Below, piece after piece: positions 51,701-64,000 of a DNA stretch of 64,000 bases; the first letter of the stretch is position 1, and each line of letters begins with the position of its first letter. The notes beneath the pieces were generated by a model. That model was not told where the DNA came from. It ran no database searches and saw only the letters and a program-made list of their open reading frames with translations. The position numbers and the translations under genes were made by a program. Source of the stretch: Ramazzottius varieornatus (lineage: Eukaryota; Tardigrada; Eutardigrada; Parachela; Ramazzottiidae); contig BDGG01000010.1 of assembly GCA_001949185.1 (NCBI GenBank), forward strand, positions 687,233-751,232, given 5' to 3'.

Positions 51701-52213
51701 CGTCTGTCATAATTGGAACTAAATATTTCGATTGGGATTTCATCCATTCGAAACAGCCGGAAAACCCAAAAAACGAAGACCTGGTTCTAGCAGATCAGGA
51801 GTGGTGGTGTAGAGTGGGTTCGGCCAAACACTGGTCAGTGGCCAACGCCTATTTCAGCCGTGGCCAAAATGACGAATGGCCGTTGACCCTTGTCCATTTG
51901 GCCGTGACCAAAAGTGTTCTAGTCAACATACAAGTCGTGCATTGATCGGCTGATTGACGCTGCCAAAACGGCCGAAACAGCCAGAACTCGCCCAAAGCAG
52001 GATTTTGTTCGCGGCCAATCGTCCTTTTGGCCGCGGCCAAACGAATTGGTAAAGGCTAAAATAGCCGTTGGCCACTGACCAGCGTTTGGCCTAATCCACT
52101 CTACACCACCGCCCCTGATCTGCTCGAACCAGGTCTTCGTTTTTTTTGGTTTTCCGGCTGTTTCGGGTGCATGAAATCCCAATCGAAATATTTAGTTCCA
52201 ATTAGGACGGACG
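51701..52213. mobile_element. 513-bp foldback element, ~153-bp inverted arms
   Basis: 51701-51855 and 52061-52213 are inverted copies at roughly 90 percent identity by eye (AATTGGAACTAAATATTTCG ... GGTCAGTGGCCAACG). The loop is itself rich in TTGGCC(G)NGGCCAA motifs. No coding capacity. Long arms and a short loop are typical of foldback or MITE elements. Confidence 0.8.
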
Positions 52214-53245
52214 CAGCTATAGTCGCCCATGATTGGGATGTTGCTCTGTATCGATGAGCGCATTTCTTCGTCTCATTTTTTCGTCTGATTTGAGCAGTAT
52301 TTTGGAGTTCAATAACATTAGTGGAGAGGGAAAGCTTCCATGAGTACTCGACCTGTCCGAAAATGCTAAGCCAGCTGGTGTATACTTGCCTCGGCATGTC
52401 AAGGACAATGCCACATCCGGCTGTTCCACCTCTCTCAGCTGCGCTTCTTGAGGTTTCCTTTTCGATCGGAAAGGGAGTTAGCCACGATGAAGACTTTGAC
52501 AACTGGTTTGAAGTAGCAAAATGATATTTAAGAACGATCTGACTCTAGAGATCTAGAAATGTTTCGCGACGCGAAAACCGGAATTTCGATACGAAGGGCG
52601 AGAGGTCTAAAAATTAATCAGAGCCTCCAAAACAAGAGGTGGGAGCGCAATCCGGTTAGCCAAACCGACCAGTCATAGCCGAGCCCACGTCGGAGCCCCG
52701 CCCTGGCCCTTCCCAGTTTTCCCATTAACAGTCTGCAGGCGAACTTTAGTCAGCGTTAATTTTGTTCAAGTGAAAGAACTTCTACTTCAGACAGCAGCCA
52801 TCGTCCTTCTCTTCCGAGTAACACATCCCCTAGCGTTGATCCTTTCACTCCGGTTAACCGACTGCGAGCTTCTCATCTTCATCATCGTCCGCAAAAGAAC
52901 TCGACAGCCGCACCATCTTGGTACCGTAAGTTTCCCCAGCGAATGTTGCGCTACCCGACTTTGTTGTACTTCTGAATTACTTTAATCCCCTGTATTCCGT
53001 TCTTGCAGTACTGTTGTCACCGTCAAAGTCTTTTCTCCCGTTTTTACGTACCGTGGGGTGCTGTAGGAGATTGTTGCAAATTGCTCGCCGACAAGTCAAG
53101 TCTCAAGTCTCTTTCAAGCCTGGAAAAGCGCATCGCTAGCTCGCTTGCCCGCTTGCCTGCCTTCTAATCAAGTGTCAATCAAGCGAAGGCTTGGCCCGAA
53201 ATGTGTTCCTTCACTCTTTGCAGATTGTTCTGCTTGGACGCAGAG
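52214..53245. other. p38 MAPK upstream region
   Basis: No coding sequence recognised. A CTCTTTGCAG acceptor-like site at about 53214-53223 suggests an untranslated first exon upstream. Confidence 0.4.
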
Positions 53246-55672
<2,427 letters not shown>

Positions 55673-55880
55673 CTTCCTCCTCACGGTCTATAATCTATAT
55701 GGAGCTCCACCGTCTGTTTTGATTATACGTTTACGTTGTTGTAAATAACGCTTTGCTCGTCTGTTTTGCTTCAACTATTGTTGGGTATTTTCAGAGGTAT
55801 CACATCCGATTTTTATTACCTGTTGCGCCAAATACGATTAACGAGATAGCAGCTTCTGTTATTCCTATGGTTTTACTTTC

Positions 55881-56165
55881 ATGAGATGCCAACCTATGCT
55901 TAGCTTCATTTTAATTCTTATGTTATTTCTGGAATCGCTGGTAATCAACATTGTTATGCTGTATCATTATGGCCTTCATCCTGATCCGCATCCACTCTAC
56001 AGATGCGTGTTGAGACTGCGGAGCGTCTGTGGGAACGTTGGTCTAGGAGTGGATGCTCCACCTTTCTTTCAGGCGCTGATCCAAGGAATAGAAAGGGAGT
56101 ACCCAGGCTGGAATTTAGCTCTGGAAAGTTTGGTGGAGCAAGCATCGGTCCTCTGTGAAGGTTGA
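55881..56165 (+). CDS. Doubtful 94-aa ORF downstream of p38
   Basis: Begins with a hydrophobic stretch (LSFILILMLFLESLVINIVM) and continues PPFFQALIQGIEREYPGWNL. Not recognised. It may be an exon of one orphan gene with 56162-56647. Confidence 0.2.
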   Translation: MRCQPMLSFILILMLFLESLVINIVMLYHYGLHPDPHPLYRCVLRLRSVCGNVGLGVDAPPFFQALIQGIEREYPGWNLALESLVEQASVLCEG

Positions 56166-56647
56166 CTTGTTGGCCACTATCCGCGCATACTTCGAGAGTG
56201 ACACTTGAGTACTCAATAGGACTTCAGCAGGTCCTTACTGAAGTCCTATTGGTCCAGACGTTCGGAGTGTGGTTTTCTAGCGTCAGAAACTTTGGGCAAT
56301 TTCGTACCGACACGGAAGTCAACAGGAGTCTGCCGCTCAGTAACCGAGACTATTTGACTGTACGAGCTATTCTGGGTGATCAGAATGTAGAGATGCCGTC
56401 AGCTCTGGAGAGCATGTTCTTGAGCAATTCCTGTAGTATGCAGAGGTACGAGCGATACTCGGATGAGTACGGAAAAGCTCTTCCTTATGTCCCTGACGAG
56501 GATGGCTTGAGAGAGTCCAAGCGGAAAGCAAAAACTGAAGTTGACCGAGCAACAATGGTCCATTATGTCCTTACAAGAGTCCAGCTAGTACCGAAGACTA
56601 GCACGGCCATTGGGACCCGTACCTCGCACACCCGAAAGGGCACATGA
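56162..56647 (+). CDS. Unrecognised 161-aa ORF
   Basis: The C-terminal two thirds look protein-like (RDYLTVRAILGDQNVEMPSA, RYERYSDEYGKALPYVPDED), charged and without membrane segments. The N-terminal part crosses a hairpin (56214-56251), so the true start may be later or in another exon. No family recognised; possibly lineage-specific. Confidence 0.3.
   Translation: MTCWPLSAHTSRVTLEYSIGLQQVLTEVLLVQTFGVWFSSVRNFGQFRTDTEVNRSLPLSNRDYLTVRAILGDQNVEMPSALESMFLSNSCSMQRYERYSDEYGKALPYVPDEDGLRESKRKAKTEVDRATMVHYVLTRVQLVPKTSTAIGTRTSHTRKGT
56214..56251. repeat. Hairpin with 14-bp perfect arms
   Basis: CAATAGGACTTCAG (56214-56227), 10-nt loop, CTGAAGTCCTATTG (56238-56251). Confidence 0.8.
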
Positions 56648-57171
56648 AATTTAAACGGTCAAATTTTCGTGAATTTGGTCGCAGCTCGTTTATTTTTTTT
56701 TAACTATGGTTCATGCAATCGACTCGAAACGGATTCATTGCCTTGCTGCTCTCTCCCCATAAGTGGATGATGTTTGTATCCAGATGTGATGATGTGCTAA
56801 ATCCAGTTGTCGAAAGACACAATGCCACTCCATTCATAACCATGAATAGCTTATCGACGTTTGAGTCTTGACTGATAAGTGATTTTTTTTTCGAGTACAA
56901 ATAAAACAAGTGGAGACTGAACAGAAGTGTGAAGTGCTAACCTTTTTAGCATAACCTGTTCAGGAAAACCTCCGCCGCAAACAAACCTCCGCCACAGGTT
57001 ATCTTTCTTTGACATGCGCGGACTGATATGCCTCGCAGTCATATGCTTTGCATGCTCTAACTGATAGCAACCAACTGTCTTTGCCAGCAATACATTTTCC
57101 CACCATTCGATGAGGTTGCAATCGAATTCAGTCTAACGGTATCATTTGTTGATCTGCGAACTTCTTCTAAC

Positions 57172-58815
57172 ATGGCTTCGTTCAATTCCCTCTCCATTGT
57201 ACTTTGCGTTAGCTTCTTTCTCCAGGCTGTGTCTTCCAAACTCTACTCGGAGCCCTACCGTCCGCAGTTCCACTTCTCCCCAAAAGCAAACTGGATGAAC
57301 GATCCGAACGGATTGGTCTTCCACAATGGCACCTACCACATGTTCTTCCAGCATAACCCCACCGGCATAGGCTTCGGACCTATGCACTGGGGACACGCGA
57401 CAAGTCAAGACCTCGTCCACTGGGAGGAGCAGCCTCTTGCGCTCTTCCCAGACCCGCTCGGTCATATCTTCTCCGGCAGCGCTGTCGTCGACATCAACAA
57501 CACCTCGGGCCTCGCTCCTGCCGGCCTGACGGCTATTATAGCCATATATACCAGTCATAATCCCGAATTTGCAGCACAAAATCGTACGGACGTCGAACGT
57601 CAGAGTATTGCGTTCAGTGTCGACAATGGAAAAACCTTTGTAAAGTACGAAAAAAATCCCGTGCTGCCCAACCCCGGAATTCGAGACTTTCGCGATCCGA
57701 AAGTCTTCTGGTACGCTCTGCAAGAGAAATGGGTGATGGCTCTTGCGGCCCAGGACCGTATCCACTTTTACTCGTCGAAGAACTTGTTACAGTGGGAGAA
57801 AGAAAGTGAGTTTGGAGGACCTTCAATTGGAGCCCACGGTGGTGTATGGGAATGCCCCGATCTATTTCTGATCGAGCAGAAGGATATTTCGAAGTGGGTG
57901 TTGTTGGTCAGTATCAACCCCGGAGGACCCAACGGAGGTTCGGCTACACAGTACTTTACGGGTGCTTTTGATGGAAAGACGTTTACGGCCGACAGCAAAG
58001 ATATTAACTGGGTTGACTACGGTACCGACAACTATGCTGGTGTGACATGGTCAAATGTGGGAGATAGGCATTTGTTCTTGGGGTGGATGAGCAACTGGAA
58101 TTACGGGCAGTCGGTTCCGACTGAGCCTTGGCGAGGAGCTATGACGGTGCCTCGAGATCTGAGCTTGAAAGTGGCGAATGAAAATGCCTATTTAGTGTCT
58201 CAGCCCATTCCCGAGCTGAACTCGTTGATTGAAGCAGAACTGGTTTCGCTGAACGAGACGACAGTCAAGGGCGAACTGAAGCTTGTGGACACCAAGAGGG
58301 AGAACTCGACTGGCTTGCTGATGGTGAACTTTGAGCTCGCGGAGGTTGCCGAATGGTCGTTTGTGCTGGAGAACGATCTGGGCGAGCAGGTTGTTGTGGG
58401 CTATGAAGCGTCGAGCAGGCAATTGTACGTCGATCGGTCTTCTTCGGGAAAACTGGACTTTGAAATCCAATTTGCTGATAAAATGAAAGCGCCGCGAATT
58501 TCTCAAGATGGCAGTATGGATGTCACGTTGCTGATCGACGTTGCGTCGATTGAAATGTTTGCCGACGGCGGACTTACCTGCATGACTGCCATATTTTTTC
58601 CTCATAAACCTCTGAATTTGTTGAGTGTACGAAGTGGCGGTGTGGGAAGTTTGGTTTTGGGGAGTGTTCGCGTATGGAGCTTAAATTCTACAGTCTGGTC
58701 CGGTCAAGTTGATCCCGTGAGCTCAGGCCTCCGGCGCGCCCCCAGCACAACAAATAGTTTCTTCATTGTATTTTCATTGGGACTCCTATTCCTTTGCGTA
58801 TTAGGAGAGCTGTGA
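57172..58815 (+). CDS. GH32 beta-fructosidase (invertase-like), secreted, intronless
   Basis: Uninterrupted 547-aa frame. A signal peptide (ASFNSLSIVLCVSFFLQAVS) precedes the five-blade propeller. Catalytic residues are complete: nucleophile D44 in [10 protein letters not shown], stabiliser R174-D175-P176 in FRDPKVFW, and acid/base E227 in WECPDLF. The beta-sandwich domain closes with SIEMFADGG. The C terminus ends in a hydrophobic tail (SFFIVFSLGLLFLCVLGEL) after a Ser/Thr stretch, suggesting a GPI or membrane anchor at the cell surface. It would split sucrose or fructans into fructose. GH32 is not ancestral in animals and is known from bacterial transfers in some arthropods; lack of introns beside intron-rich neighbours supports that. 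A decayed second copy lies at 63225-63940. Confidence 0.93.
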   Translation: MASFNSLSIVLCVSFFLQAVSSKLYSEPYRPQFHFSPKANWMNDPNGLVFHNGTYHMFFQHNPTGIGFGPMHWGHATSQDLVHWEEQPLALFPDPLGHIFSGSAVVDINNTSGLAPAGLTAIIAIYTSHNPEFAAQNRTDVERQSIAFSVDNGKTFVKYEKNPVLPNPGIRDFRDPKVFWYALQEKWVMALAAQDRIHFYSSKNLLQWEKESEFGGPSIGAHGGVWECPDLFLIEQKDISKWVLLVSINPGGPNGGSATQYFTGAFDGKTFTADSKDINWVDYGTDNYAGVTWSNVGDRHLFLGWMSNWNYGQSVPTEPWRGAMTVPRDLSLKVANENAYLVSQPIPELNSLIEAELVSLNETTVKGELKLVDTKRENSTGLLMVNFELAEVAEWSFVLENDLGEQVVVGYEASSRQLYVDRSSSGKLDFEIQFADKMKAPRISQDGSMDVTLLIDVASIEMFADGGLTCMTAIFFPHKPLNLLSVRSGGVGSLVLGSVRVWSLNSTVWSGQVDPVSSGLRRAPSTTNSFFIVFSLGLLFLCVLGEL

Positions 58816-59073
58816 TTTTTGTACTATCCATGCCTGACAAATTCGAATTAATCGCGCAAAGGTCAAATTTTTGACTCCTGAGAGGAAGGGGATCGAGTCG
58901 TCCGGGCCAGACTGTGTTCGGCAATGCTGTAATTTTTGATAATTTTAGGCATCTGTGATTAAAACTGCAAGCGCAGATATCGTTGGACTCTTGCCGTATA
59001 CGCTGGGTAAACGTTAACGATGCTGATTCCGACTGGCGGAATCGCTTTCTCTGTTAGGTTTGGCTCTTCACTC
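58816..59073. other. Convergent 3' flanks of GH32 and GPCR genes
   Basis: No feature recognised in about 260 bp. Confidence 0.4.
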
Positions 59074-60129
59074 CTAGGGAAGTCGCAGGAGGCCGGCGGT
59101 CAGTTTGCGTAGTTCGCTGTTGCCCAAGATAACCAGCAGTGGGTCGAAAATGGTGGTAATGCGTTGAAGAACTACCACGGTCTCAAATATTCTCTCGGGC
59201 ACTACGACATCGGCCATCATCACCACTGTCCAGTATACTTCATTGGGCGTTAGACAAACAACGACGCTGAGGGTCATCAAGGTTAATGTCACAAAGCCAG
59301 TTCGGCTTCCTTGAATGACTCTGCCGCATAGGCGAACTCTTTTATCGTTTGCTTTGGCGCTGGGATTTTCGGGATCGACGGTTGGTCCTTCTCTCGAAAT
59401 TGGCGTCACTTCTCGACGCTGAATACGGATGGAACGGTACGTCCCAGCTTCAGGTGCAACGCGCGCTTTTCGGTCGGCGAAGAAGGATCTGTAGCATACT
59501 AGAGGATAGCTGAGTATGACAATCAAAACGGGAATATCGTGCAGAAGAAGCTGCGACACCGGACTCCATGCGCCGATAGCAGTGGTATCCAACGTGCACT
59601 GCTGTACCGTAACATTGCCCACAGCGGCTGGGACGATAACGGTGGTAGCAATGGCCGTAGGAATGTATAAAATGTTGAGGATGGCCCAAGACGATGCGCA
59701 GAGCAGAAGGGCCAGTTTGGTATTATGGCGTGTACGGTATGAAAAGGGAAATGTAACGGCCCAGACTCGGTTTAGTACGATGAGGAGATGTGCGATGATG
59801 ATGATGTTCTCGAAGACCCAAGCCAGGTACCAGCGGAATACGCAGGCCGGATAACCGAAGGTCCATGTCGGAAAGTATTGTTCAAGTAGGGTGAGTGGCG
59901 AGTATATCACTGAGATGGTAAGATCAATGATGAGGATGTTGATCAGATATACACCAAAACTATTACGAAGAGAACTATAGCGAGCAAACGCAGATAGAAC
60001 GGCTAGGTTGAGAGTAGCTCCGATGACGAGGGAAAACAAGGAGACAATCGGGAAGAGAGTCCATGATCCTGAAACTTCATCGCAGGTGGTATTCGGCGTT
60101 GAAACGTTGAGAGTGTCAGGCATCTTCAA
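59074..60129 (-). CDS. Class A (rhodopsin-like) G-protein-coupled receptor
   Basis: Single-exon 351-aa frame with seven hydrophobic helices. The N terminus has N-glycosylation sites (NVST, NTTC). TM1 has LNLAVL, TM2 has NILIIDLTIS, and an ECL1 WTFGYPAC cysteine could pair with C in VQQCTLDTT. TM3 ends NRVWAVTFPFSY where most receptors have DRY, TM4 has W, and TM7 reads IFDPLLVILGN in place of NPxxY. The third loop is long and basic. The ligand cannot be inferred; peptide or amine receptors are both possible. The start could also be the second Met (MPDTLNV). An intronless receptor among split genes suggests a retroposed or lineage-expanded family. Confidence 0.88.
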   Translation of the reverse strand: MKMPDTLNVSTPNTTCDEVSGSWTLFPIVSLFSLVIGATLNLAVLSAFARYSSLRNSFGVYLINILIIDLTISVIYSPLTLLEQYFPTWTFGYPACVFRWYLAWVFENIIIIAHLLIVLNRVWAVTFPFSYRTRHNTKLALLLCASSWAILNILYIPTAIATTVIVPAAVGNVTVQQCTLDTTAIGAWSPVSQLLLHDIPVLIVILSYPLVCYRSFFADRKARVAPEAGTYRSIRIQRREVTPISREGPTVDPENPSAKANDKRVRLCGRVIQGSRTGFVTLTLMTLSVVVCLTPNEVYWTVVMMADVVVPERIFETVVVLQRITTIFDPLLVILGNSELRKLTAGLLRLP

Positions 60130-61175
60130 ACTTCTGCGTTGGTACCTGGATGTGCAGTATCATGTTAATTAGCGTCGAAAAAGTTTGCCAGTTAAGTCGT
60201 TTTCGGTTGCACGTTTCTGTTGTGAAGTCGAAATCGTGTATTGTACGCAGAATCAATGAGTTATAACAATCGAACACGTGGAAAGTTGGTTCGCGATCTG
60301 TCGATTGCCGAACCAATTCAAGGTTATGATCGACTGAAAGCGCTAGACTATTCGACATGGATAGGAGATGGGCGTTTCCCAGGGTGAATAATCAACGTGG
60401 AAAACTGAGTGGAAAGGTCACACATCACATCGTAGATCCTTCCGACAAAATATTAGGGTACTATTTAAACATTAAGGTGGTGTAAGGTTGGCATTCTCAA
60501 ATGGATTCTTCCTCACGGTACGTGCACCTCGTGCATAACAGAATTGAAGTAGAAGAATGACAAAACACCAGGAATACGCGGCAAACCCGATTAGGGTAGA
60601 TTGAAGTGAAAAACGGTCCAATTCCATTTCAGTTTTAAGCACAATGAAAATTTCGATCCATACAGGTGAGATGTGTGGAATTTCATAGACTTAACGTACG
60701 CGTATCCTTCCAGACTGACTGTGTTACTTTAAAGTGCCAATGATGCGGGACAGGTTTGGATCCGGGTGCGTCTAAAATGACCGCGCGGATGGCAGGTGAA
60801 ATATCTGGTCAACGTGTCTATCGATCAGCTGATCGCAAAGACATGACACAGCCAAAACGGCACGTACCGTGGGGATTCTTTACGCGGACCCGGACCAATC
60901 TTGTCCTACTTCATGGGCAAAGTACTGCATGGTCACCAGCTCTCGAGCTCATGATCATAATCTTATTACCGTTATAGGAGTGAGTGTGGCGAACCGACTG
61001 CGCCGGAAATGATCGAGCAACAAAGCTAAGTGATCTGGTATTCCAGAGGTTGATACTCGCCTTGTTTAGTTTAGTAAGTCGGATTAGCACAGTGGTCAGC
61101 CAATCAGATCAGGCGATGAAGGCGGACCTGAACGCATTGCACCCACTATGCTATGCAAATTCCTGATGGGTGCTT
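60130..61175. other. GPCR upstream region, nothing recognised
   Basis: No gene or repeat family recognised. Confidence 0.4.
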
Positions 61176-61602
61176 AGCGCGTAATGATGAGCATTACATT
61201 TTACATTACAATTACACTTTTACACGACGGAGAAGTTGAAATGTTAATGTAGAATGTGATTAAAACTTTTACCTGCCAGAATCTGCGGAATTTTTGAGTA
61301 TTTTGCCCCCAGAAATCTAAAATTCGGTGACATACGCGGAAAACTGTCAGAAACTTCCTGAGTATGGTCATTGTGCAACCGTATTTCTGTCTTTGTCTGA
61401 AGGACAATAACTAAGATCTATATTCTGTGCAAACATAGACATAGCTGGTTCGCCGTTTTCGTCGCACTTTGTCACTTTTACGCGTTACAAACCGCTCGGT
61501 CTGTAAAATGTAAACTAGTGTAAAATGTGATTACACTTTTACAATTACACTATTCTACATTACACGGACCATCTGCGTGTAATGCTCATCATTATCAGCG
61601 CG
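61176..61602. mobile_element. Foldback/MITE element rich in ATTACA motifs
   Basis: Ends GCGCGTAATGATGAGCATTA and GTAATGCTCATCATTATCAG (then CGCG) are inverted copies, with a 4-nt insertion on the right. Subterminal sequence repeats ATTACAATTACACTTTTACA-like units on both sides. No coding capacity. Confidence 0.65.
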
Positions 61603-61843
61603 TACAGCCCACATGCTATCTGAATCCGTAAACTTTACCTGTCGTCAACTTTACGGCATCTTTTGATTTTTTCCAACTGGGAAGTTTCGAATTTCTACCT
61701 CACAGTCCCAGTCTCAGTGGAAAATTTTTTTTTACTTGTCACGATCGCTTCATCGACCTGGCCATAGTAGAGAACTCGTGCATGAAACACAGAACCATAG
61801 CTGACTAGAAAACCAACTCGGAATTCGACGCCGCGTTGAAAAA

Positions 61844-62131
61844 ATGTTGCTAGCAGCTTTGGACACGATTCGTAAGCAGAATCCGAAAGACAAAAGCGCT
61901 TTCATTTCCGATGTAGTATATAGCGTCAAGACTTCAGCTGAAACTGCAGTTTCCAAAATACTCCAGTCTGTGATTAAGACTACAGTTAAACCTACCGTCG
62001 ATGTCAGGTCACTGGACGTGGAGCTACAGTTCACGGTGCCGTTAACTGTGGCTTTGAAAGAGCTGCTCGTCTATACGACTGTAGGTTTAACTGTAGCGTT
62101 GGCTATTTTCTTTATTTGCTATGAACTGTAG
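61844..62131 (+). CDS. Unrecognised 95-aa ORF with C-terminal membrane segment
   Basis: ATG to TAG frame. The N-terminal two thirds are charged/Ser-Thr-rich (RKQNPKDKSAFISDVVYSVK), and the C terminus is a clear membrane helix (YTTVGLTVALAIFFICYEL). The layout resembles a tail-anchored protein. The inverted motif TACAGTTAAACCTAC / GTAGGTTTAACTGTA brackets the 3' half, so it could instead be repeat-derived. No family recognised. Confidence 0.3.
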   Translation: MLLAALDTIRKQNPKDKSAFISDVVYSVKTSAETAVSKILQSVIKTTVKPTVDVRSLDVELQFTVPLTVALKELLVYTTVGLTVALAIFFICYEL

Positions 62132-63010
62132 CTCTGTTTTCGCAGCCTTTTAGTAGTTCGACTTCACACACTCTGACTTTAACTGTAGCCTGTGTACAGA
62201 GCTTTAGCCGCCTCTTCCGCTGCTGGTTCGCGGCTGCCGTTGTACGTACGTTGCACTACGCTAATCCGAGCCTGGCATAACGGGTCGCAACCTTTGCATG
62301 TTCAGTGTAGCTGGTGGGCGGAGTCTGATTGTTGTGCTGATTCAAAACAGTAAACTAAACCAGGCAAGTATCAACCTCTCTATTATTACTCTTGGTTCTT
62401 GTGTAGAGTCACAATATGCATGATTTTTTCATCCATTATCAGCATGCATCTTGAGGATAAAAATCCATACGTGACGCCCATTAGACTTTTTTCGGCCCGG
62501 TTCCAGACAGAACCTTTCAGGAGTTCTGACATATTAATTGCATATTGCATTGTAGTTGAATATTGCACGCATATTTGGTGAAGGTATTAACGGTATTGCC
62601 TTGACAGAAAAAAAAGTTAGTGCGCTGGAAAGTCACTAGGAAATTGGATTGACAAGCTCACCATTAGCACATGCAAAAGAAAAGAACTGGTGGTCTGCGT
62701 ACTGAATCGGTTCTCACATGCGCCACCTGCAGTTCCGTCCGCAAGGGAACCGCCTGGTTCGACGCAGCACAGGTTAGTATCAACCCAGTCCGCTGTGACG
62801 TCAGAGTACAACGCCTCAAGACTACCTTAGGTAGCGTTGTTCTCTGACGGATTCGTGTTCGCCGACATTACTCTACGAAGGCTTTATAGCCAAATTGTGC
62901 GACTGTGGATCTTTACACCTTTATATTTTGGCCGAAAGGTACGAGGCGAACTGGATACACCGGGCACTACAGCTAGCGTCCCTTCCAAGTCAAGTCACTA
63001 AAGTAAGATC
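62132..63010. other. Intergenic, nothing firm
   Basis: A further CTTTAACTGTAGCC copy of the 61.98-kb motif lies near 62180. No gene recognised. Confidence 0.4.
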
Positions 63011-63201
63011 AACTTGAGTGTGAGTGTTAACCTTCTTAACGTAACCTGCTCGAGAAAAACGATTTTGCCTGCAAGTTATCGTTTTTGACACGGGCCTCTG
63101 GTCACGCTTTACATACTGAACTGACGGCAGCAACACGTTTTTGACTTTCGGTAACATGATTGCCGTCAAGATCGATTTAATGGCAACATTTTACCTTGTG
63201 A

Positions 63202-63940
<739 letters not shown>

Positions 63941-64000
63941 AGGTCGGGCGAGACCTGACCACGGTCACGCGACCCTGTGACCATGGTCGCGGGTCGCGTG
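63941..64000. repeat. GC-rich short repeat at window edge
   Basis: Repeated GACC/GGTC(GCG) motifs (GACCACGGTCACGCGACC, GACCATGGTCGCGGGTC). Only the start is visible. Confidence 0.4.

Noticed and set aside
57142-57765. 207-aa minus-strand ORF over GH32
   Set aside because: Antisense shadow of a strongly conserved coding frame; no family features of its own.

Overview
The window is nuclear DNA of an animal. Almost every gene is split by GT-AG introns, mostly 60-300 bp, and the set is metazoan: Ariadne ubiquitin ligase, SLC22 carrier, GNPTG, U5 snRNP 40K, KDM6/UTX, PHF10, TFIP11, rabphilin, p38 MAP kinase and a class A GPCR. I assembled exon chains by hand. Reading frame is kept at every junction, and predicted lengths match the human orthologues closely (p38 359 aa against 360, SNRNP40 361 against 357, PHF10 501 against 498). 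Small introns, about one gene per 4-5 kb and several transfer candidates suggest a small-genome invertebrate, probably ecdysozoan; a tardigrade would fit, but the sequence alone does not prove it.

Layout. 1-1696 is a decayed DNA transposon with 33-bp terminal inverted repeats. It is followed by the last exon of an ARIH1-like gene (+). Next come SLC22 (-) and GNPTG (+) head to head, SNRNP40 (+) and a gamma-butyrobetaine/trimethyllysine-type dioxygenase (-) tail to tail, then KDM6 (+, 10.8 kb) head to head with the dioxygenase. A complete NmrA-like oxidoreductase gene lies on the same strand inside one KDM6 intron. 23-26.3 kb holds a small ORF, TTC32 and an unrecognised 147-aa gene. 27.2-31.2 kb is an ABHD1/3-type lipase with a large repeat-bearing insertion (-). 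32.7-34.9 kb is PHF10 (-). 35.7-36.5 kb is a nested foldback element. MRPL53, a 61-aa ORF, TFIP11 and a broken PLD6-like gene fill 36.9-42.4 kb. A 4.2-kb gene-poor stretch precedes rabphilin (46.6-50.8 kb). Then come a 0.5-kb foldback element, p38 MAPK (53.2-55.7 kb), orphan ORFs, an intronless GH32 beta-fructosidase, an intronless GPCR, another foldback element, and a decayed second copy of the GH32 gene near the right edge.

The most striking pattern is a roughly 120-bp, almost fully palindromic repeat (core AGTGGCGCACGCTTCC / GGAAGCGTGCGCCACT) at 13 loci. Twelve lie inside introns and one lies just past the SLC22 stop codon. I found none in the intergenic stretches or around the intronless genes. 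It looks like an undescribed hairpin MITE family confined here to transcribed DNA. Other leads are the nested oxidoreductase gene, the GH32 gene with its dying duplicate, the ABHD insertion and a phase-compatible alternative last exon in TTC32.
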